Source: Gaiellasilicea sp963794385 (GTDB lineage: Bacteria; Actinomycetota; Thermoleophilia; Gaiellales; Gaiellaceae). Taken from it: a stretch of DNA of 64,000 nucleotides. Positions within the stretch are counted from its first letter, which is position 1, and every line of letters begins with the position of its first letter. Positions 60,955-64,000 of this stretch are shown one piece after another. The stretch spans positions 62,001 to 126,000 of the forward strand of contig CAWCDT010000011.1 in NCBI GenBank assembly GCA_963794385.1, in the 5' to 3' direction. The notes under the pieces are model-generated. The model saw only the letters and a program-made list of their open reading frames with translations. It was not told the origin of the DNA and made no database searches. The position numbers and the translations under genes were made by a program.

Positions 60955-61742
60955 CGACGATCGCGGCGCGCCTGCTCGATCGGCCCGGCGGCCGCGGGGT
61001 CCACCTGTTCGAGCGCAACGTGATGAGCCACCGGCGGATGCCGGCGATCATCCTCTCCGGCTTCTTCGAACCGCTCTTCTACCTGCTCGCGCTCGGCTAC
61101 GGGCTCGGTGGCTACGTGGGCGAGGTCGTGATCGACGGGCAGCCGATCGAGTACGCCGCCTTCGTCGCTCCGGCCCTGCTCGCCGCGTCCGCATTCAACG
61201 GCGCGTTCTATGACGCGACCAACATCTTCTGGAAGCTGCGCTACCAGAAGCTCTACGACGCCGTGCTCGCGACGCCGCTCGGGCCGAGGGACATCGCGGT
61301 CGGGGAGACGGCTTTCGCCCTCTTTCGAGGCCTGATCTACGCAGTCGGCTTCTTCACCGTCATCCTCGCGCTCGGTCTCGTCCAGTCGTGGTGGGCGCTG
61401 CTCGCGTTGCCCGCCACCGTGTTCATCGGCTTTGCGTTTGCCGGGGCGGGGATCGCGGCGGTCACCTACATGCGCAGCTGGCAGGACTTCGACATCCTCA
61501 ACCTTGCGGTGCTGCCGATGTTCCTCTTCTCGGCGACCTTCTTCCCGCTCTCCACCTATCCGGGGTGGCTCCAGGCCGTCGTGCAGCTGACGCCGCTCTA
61601 CCACGCCGTCTCGCTCCTGCGGGGGCTGACGACCGGCGCGGTGGGGGCCGCACAGGTCGTCGATGTCGCCTACCTGGCCGCGCTCGGGCTGTTCGGCGCC
61701 TGGCTGGCCGGCCGGCGGATCGCGAAGCTCCTGCTTACGTGA
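60951..61742 (+). CDS. ABC-2 exporter permease 2
   Basis: A 263-residue membrane protein paralogous to permease 1 (compare KLRYQKLYDAVLATPLGPRD with its counterpart), six hydrophobic segments, ABC-2 signature LPMFLFSATFFPLSTYPGWL. The two permeases probably form a heterodimer. NodJ/DrrB-like pumps export lipo-oligosaccharides or drugs; the substrate here is not known. It converges with the ggt gene, overlapping by 8 bp. Confidence 0.92.
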   Translation: MTTIAARLLDRPGGRGVHLFERNVMSHRRMPAIILSGFFEPLFYLLALGYGLGGYVGEVVIDGQPIEYAAFVAPALLAASAFNGAFYDATNIFWKLRYQKLYDAVLATPLGPRDIAVGETAFALFRGLIYAVGFFTVILALGLVQSWWALLALPATVFIGFAFAGAGIAAVTYMRSWQDFDILNLAVLPMFLFSATFFPLSTYPGWLQAVVQLTPLYHAVSLLRGLTTGAVGAAQVVDVAYLAALGLFGAWLAGRRIAKLLLT

Positions 61743-63096
61743 GAGTGACGGCGTGGCCGCTGCGGCGCGGATCGCCCACTCCTCCGGCGGGTGAAAGCAG
61801 GCTGACGCCGCCGAAGTAGTGATGCTGCGCGGCCCAGCGGCGGACGCGCAGACCGGAACGCTCTAGCTCGAGCAGGGCGTTCTCGTCCACGCCCGGCTCG
61901 GCGTTGACGACGTCCCCGGCGCGGTGGAAGCGCGGCCGAGCGACGGCGGCGCCCGGATCGAGCCTCTCGTCGAGGATCCCCGCTGCGACGCCGACCAGCG
62001 CAGTCCGCAGCCTCGTGCCTCCGGCGGACCCGATCGCGAGCGCGATGCCGTCCTCGGAGAGCGCGAGGCTCGGCGCCATCATGCTGGCCATCCGCTCGCC
62101 CGGCTGGAGCGGCGCCAGCAGGAGGTCGACCTCGCCGAGCATGCTGTTCAGGTGTAGATCGAGCCCGGGCAGGAAGTCGCCGGTACCGAGCCCGAGGCTC
62201 GTCGTAAGCACGCAGGCTCGGCCCTCACCGTCCGCGGTGACGAGGTTGGTCGTATCGCCGCCGACGGCCGGGCCGTCGAGCGCGTTGAGGAGAGCCTGGA
62301 CACGCGCCGCCGGCTCGAGGCCTCGCAGCGGCGCCAGGCGCCGGAGCGACTCCGGCACGCCCGAGAGTCCTTCACGCGTGAGGAAGCGGGTCCCGGCGTA
62401 GGGCAGCTCGAGCGGCTCGACCCAGCGTGCTTCGTAGCGCTCCAGGTCGTCGCCTGTAAGACCGACCCCGTCGAACTCGAGCAGCGCATGCGAGAGCGAG
62501 CCGGTGTAGACGCTCTGGGCGCCCTCTGCGGCGACCAGCTCCAGCGCGGCCTCCAGGCCAGGTTGCGCCAGCGTCTCGCCCGGCTCGAGCGGGCGGCCTT
62601 GCGGGGCATAGATCCGCGCCCCGTCTGCCTGCATGGTGAAGACCGGCGCGAGCATGGCGAGGCAGGAGGCGTGAGCGGGAGGCACGATCACGCCGTCGCG
62701 GGCCAGCCGCCGGGCCGGCTCGACGAGCCGCGGCCAGGGGAGCCTGCCGTGGCGGCGCCAGAGCGCGTCCAGCCCGGCCGGAAGACCCGGCACGGCGCAG
62801 GTGCCCGGTCCGACGGCGTAGTGGACGAGCTCCTCCCCGAACGGCACCTTCAGCTCCACGGGCGGCGCGCCCGTCCCGGAGGGCACGTCGACGAAGCAGT
62901 CGAGCAGCGAGGCCTCACTCCCGTCCCAGTAGAGCGCGTGTCCGCCGCCGAGCAAGCCGGTCATGATCGTCTCCGCGACGCAGGAGGCGAGGCAGGCGGC
63001 GACCGCTGCGTCCGCCGCAGTCCCACCCTCCTCGAGGATCTCGATCCCGGCCGCCACCGTGTCGGGATGCCCGGCTGCAACACCGCTTGGAAGCAC
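61735..63096 (-). CDS. ggt: Gamma-glutamyltransferase family protein
   Basis: A 453-residue Ntn-hydrolase proenzyme acting on glutathione-like gamma-glutamyl compounds. AAGIEILEEGGTAADAAVAA at the N-terminus, GGHALYWDG, the autoprocessing Thr in GGDTTNLVTADGEGRAC (usually GGTTH/T) and IGSAGGTRLRTALVG are family features. No signal peptide is present, so it is cytoplasmic or processed otherwise, and it is shorter than E. coli Ggt (580). The start GTG has TAGGGT 8 nt upstream. Confidence 0.9.
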   Translation of the reverse strand: MLPSGVAAGHPDTVAAGIEILEEGGTAADAAVAACLASCVAETIMTGLLGGGHALYWDGSEASLLDCFVDVPSGTGAPPVELKVPFGEELVHYAVGPGTCAVPGLPAGLDALWRRHGRLPWPRLVEPARRLARDGVIVPPAHASCLAMLAPVFTMQADGARIYAPQGRPLEPGETLAQPGLEAALELVAAEGAQSVYTGSLSHALLEFDGVGLTGDDLERYEARWVEPLELPYAGTRFLTREGLSGVPESLRRLAPLRGLEPAARVQALLNALDGPAVGGDTTNLVTADGEGRACVLTTSLGLGTGDFLPGLDLHLNSMLGEVDLLLAPLQPGERMASMMAPSLALSEDGIALAIGSAGGTRLRTALVGVAAGILDERLDPGAAVARPRFHRAGDVVNAEPGVDENALLELERSGLRVRRWAAQHHYFGGVSLLSPAGGVGDPRRSGHAVTLT

Positions 63097-63103
63097 GGGT
63101 TGC

Positions 63104-63110
63104 TACCCTA
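63104..63110. promoter_or_regulatory. Overlapping divergent -10 boxes for ggt and rpsO
   Basis: TACCCT on the plus strand (63104-63109) and TAGGGT on the minus strand (63110-63105) share five of six bases. The minus box is 8 nt from the ggt GTG; the plus box would give rpsO a leader of about 75 nt. Confidence 0.45.
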
Positions 63111-63190
63111 CGCGGCGACCGAGCTCTCGGCCGGACGTGTCTTCCTTCACGCCGCGCGGGGACTCCGGAGACGACAACAGAGGAGGACGC

Positions 63191-63460
63191 ATGGCCCTCA
63201 CCAAGGAAGTGAAGCAGGAGCTGATCGGGAAGCACGGCCGCAACGAGGCGGACACGGGCTCCCCGGAGGTGCAGATCGCGATGCTCACGAGGCGGATCAA
63301 CGACCTCACCGAGCACCTGCGGACGCACCAGAAGGACCACTACTCCCGGCGCGGGCTGCTGAAGCTCGTCGGCCGGCGGCGGCGGTTCCTCACGTACATG
63401 CAGAAGCACGACCTCGAGGGCTATCGCGCCCTGATCAAGGAGCTAGGCCTCAGGCGCTAG
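63191..63460 (+). CDS. rpsO: 30S ribosomal protein S15
   Basis: An 89-residue primary 16S rRNA-binding protein: HGRNEADTGSPEVQIAMLTR, INDLTEHLRTHQKDHYSRRG, LLKLVGRRRRFLTYMQKHD. The ATG has GAGGAGG upstream. The 5' leader (63111-63190) could hold an autoregulatory fold; I could not define one. Followed by pnp, the usual pair. Confidence 0.97.
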   Translation: MALTKEVKQELIGKHGRNEADTGSPEVQIAMLTRRINDLTEHLRTHQKDHYSRRGLLKLVGRRRRFLTYMQKHDLEGYRALIKELGLRR

Positions 63461-63467
63461 CAATCAG

Positions 63468-63532
63468 GGAGAGTGGAAGCTTGGACGAGCCCCGCAGTCA
63501 CGTGCCGGGGCTGATCCAAACTTCCACTCTCC
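63468..63532 (+). ncRNA. Long hairpin in the rpsO-pnp intercistronic region
   Basis: GGAGAGTGGAAG (63468-63479) pairs perfectly with CTTCCACTCTCC (63521-63532). Inside, TTGGA (63481-63485) pairs with TCCAA (63515-63519) and AGCCCCG (63488-63494) with CGGGGCT (63506-63512), 24 bp in all, with an 11-nt loop. There is no U-run, so it looks like a processing hairpin (RNase III type, as upstream of pnp in E. coli) rather than a terminator. Confidence 0.7.
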
Positions 63533-63556
63533 ACCAAGCAGAGTGGAGGAAATGGA

Positions 63557-64000
63557 ATGAGCACCGTCATGGGGCAAGCTGCCTCAGTCGCCGTAGAGAT
63601 CGGCGGCAAGGAGATCACGTTCGAAACCGGTCGGCTCGCCAAGCAGGCGGACGGCGCGGTCGTGATGCGCTCGGGCGAGACGATGGTCCTCGCGACCGCC
63701 GTCGGCCGCCCGGAGGCGCGTGAAGGAGCGGACTTCTTCCCGCTCACGATCGACGTCGAGGAGCGGGCGTACGCCGCCGGGAAGATCCCCGGCGGCTTCT
63801 TCAAGCGCGAGGGCCGCGCCACCGAGCGCGCTACCCTGACGGCACGAATGATCGACCGGCCGATCCGGCCGCTGTGGCCGAAGGGCTTCCGCAACGAGGT
63901 GCAGGTCATCTGCACCGTCCTCTCGGCCGACCTGGTCACCCCGCACGACATCCTCTGCATCAACGGCGCCTCGGCCGCGCTGATGATCTCGCCGCTGCCG
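63557..64000 (+). CDS. pnp: Polynucleotide phosphorylase, 3' end outside the window
   Basis: This enzyme is a phosphorolytic 3'-5' exoribonuclease. The first 148 residues are present: VEIGGKEITFETGRLAKQAD, GAVVMRSGETMVLATAV, FFPLTIDVEERAYAAGKIPG, GFFKREGRATERATLTARMI, DRPIRPLWPKGFRNEVQVI. The ATG at 63557 has GGAGG (63545-63549). The frame is open to the end of the window. Confidence 0.96.
   Translation, partial: MSTVMGQAASVAVEIGGKEITFETGRLAKQADGAVVMRSGETMVLATAVGRPEAREGADFFPLTIDVEERAYAAGKIPGGFFKREGRATERATLTARMIDRPIRPLWPKGFRNEVQVICTVLSADLVTPHDILCINGASAALMISPLP

Overview
The window is very GC-rich double-stranded chromosomal DNA from an actinobacterium. The most likely source is an uncultured member of the class Thermoleophilia (Gaiellales or Solirubrobacterales). 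The reasons are the actinobacterial-type integration host factor ahead of gmk-rpoZ-coaBC, the complete pyrR-B-C-carAB-K-D operon, the rimP-nusA-ylxR-infB-rbfA-nrnA-truB-ribF block, and the many genes that start 6-9 nt downstream of a TAnnnT box without a Shine-Dalgarno sequence (leaderless-type starts). The taxonomic placement is inference. Several universally conserved genes (gpmI, pyrC, pyrD, a moxR-type ATPase) carry single-base frameshifts at places where the reading frame is otherwise perfect. This looks more like consensus errors in an assembly than real gene loss.

Layout. 1-8.3 kb: 3' part of gpmI, an ECF sigma factor, a phosphoesterase, argS, glpX-fda (gluconeogenesis/glycolysis), and a BNR beta-propeller protein paired with a MoaD/ThiS-like protein. 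8.5-14.3 kb: the most unusual region, a tightly overlapping five-gene cassette. It encodes a 981-residue protein built from about 18 tandem 29-residue helical repeats with a C-terminal HELTH zincin domain, a caspase/gingipain-like (clan CD) protein, an acyl carrier protein, a beta-ketoacyl synthase and a second, Cys-less ketosynthase-like partner. 14.35-17.0 kb: a decayed family 3 glycosidase between a tRNA-Gly(CCC) gene and a perfect 43-bp copy of the 3' half of that tRNA, the footprint of an integrated element. 17.0-20.7 kb: HIT protein, SNase-like lipoprotein, an internally deleted HerA-like ATPase, a glycosyltransferase, a coiled-coil protein and DUF202. 20.7-23.5 kb: an accessory patch with a broken secreted protein, a cupin, a 40-residue membrane protein, a transposase remnant and an integrase fragment. 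23.5-34.7 kb: CorA, MFS exporter, PLP enzyme, nucleoside deoxyribosyltransferase/queF divergent pair, tRNA-Arg(CCG), M43 metallopeptidase, the dgcA-dgcN pair (D-glutamate metabolism), an SOS-controlled LysM division-inhibitor candidate, RNase Z, and a large membrane glycosyltransferase-like protein.

34.8-44.3 kb: de novo pyrimidine operon under a PyrR-type RNA hairpin, followed by mihF, gmk, rpoZ. 44.4-51.8 kb: coaBC, a MoxR/DUF58/transglutaminase cluster, a nucleotidyltransferase, a TPR protein, dtd and a VOC protein. 51.8-59.2 kb: translation/transcription factor operon preceded by a candidate terminator/anti-terminator leader. 59.2-64 kb: an ABC-2 exporter, gamma-glutamyltransferase, and rpsO-pnp separated by a long RNA hairpin; pnp runs off the window.

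Regulation is readable in several places: two LexA boxes on the LysM gene, a PyrR hairpin sequestering the pyrR ribosome-binding site, an attenuator ahead of rimP-nusA, overlapping back-to-back promoters at 27.2 and 63.1 kb, and a 25-bp palindrome over the carA start. All function calls rest on motifs and family resemblance read by eye; no database search was run.
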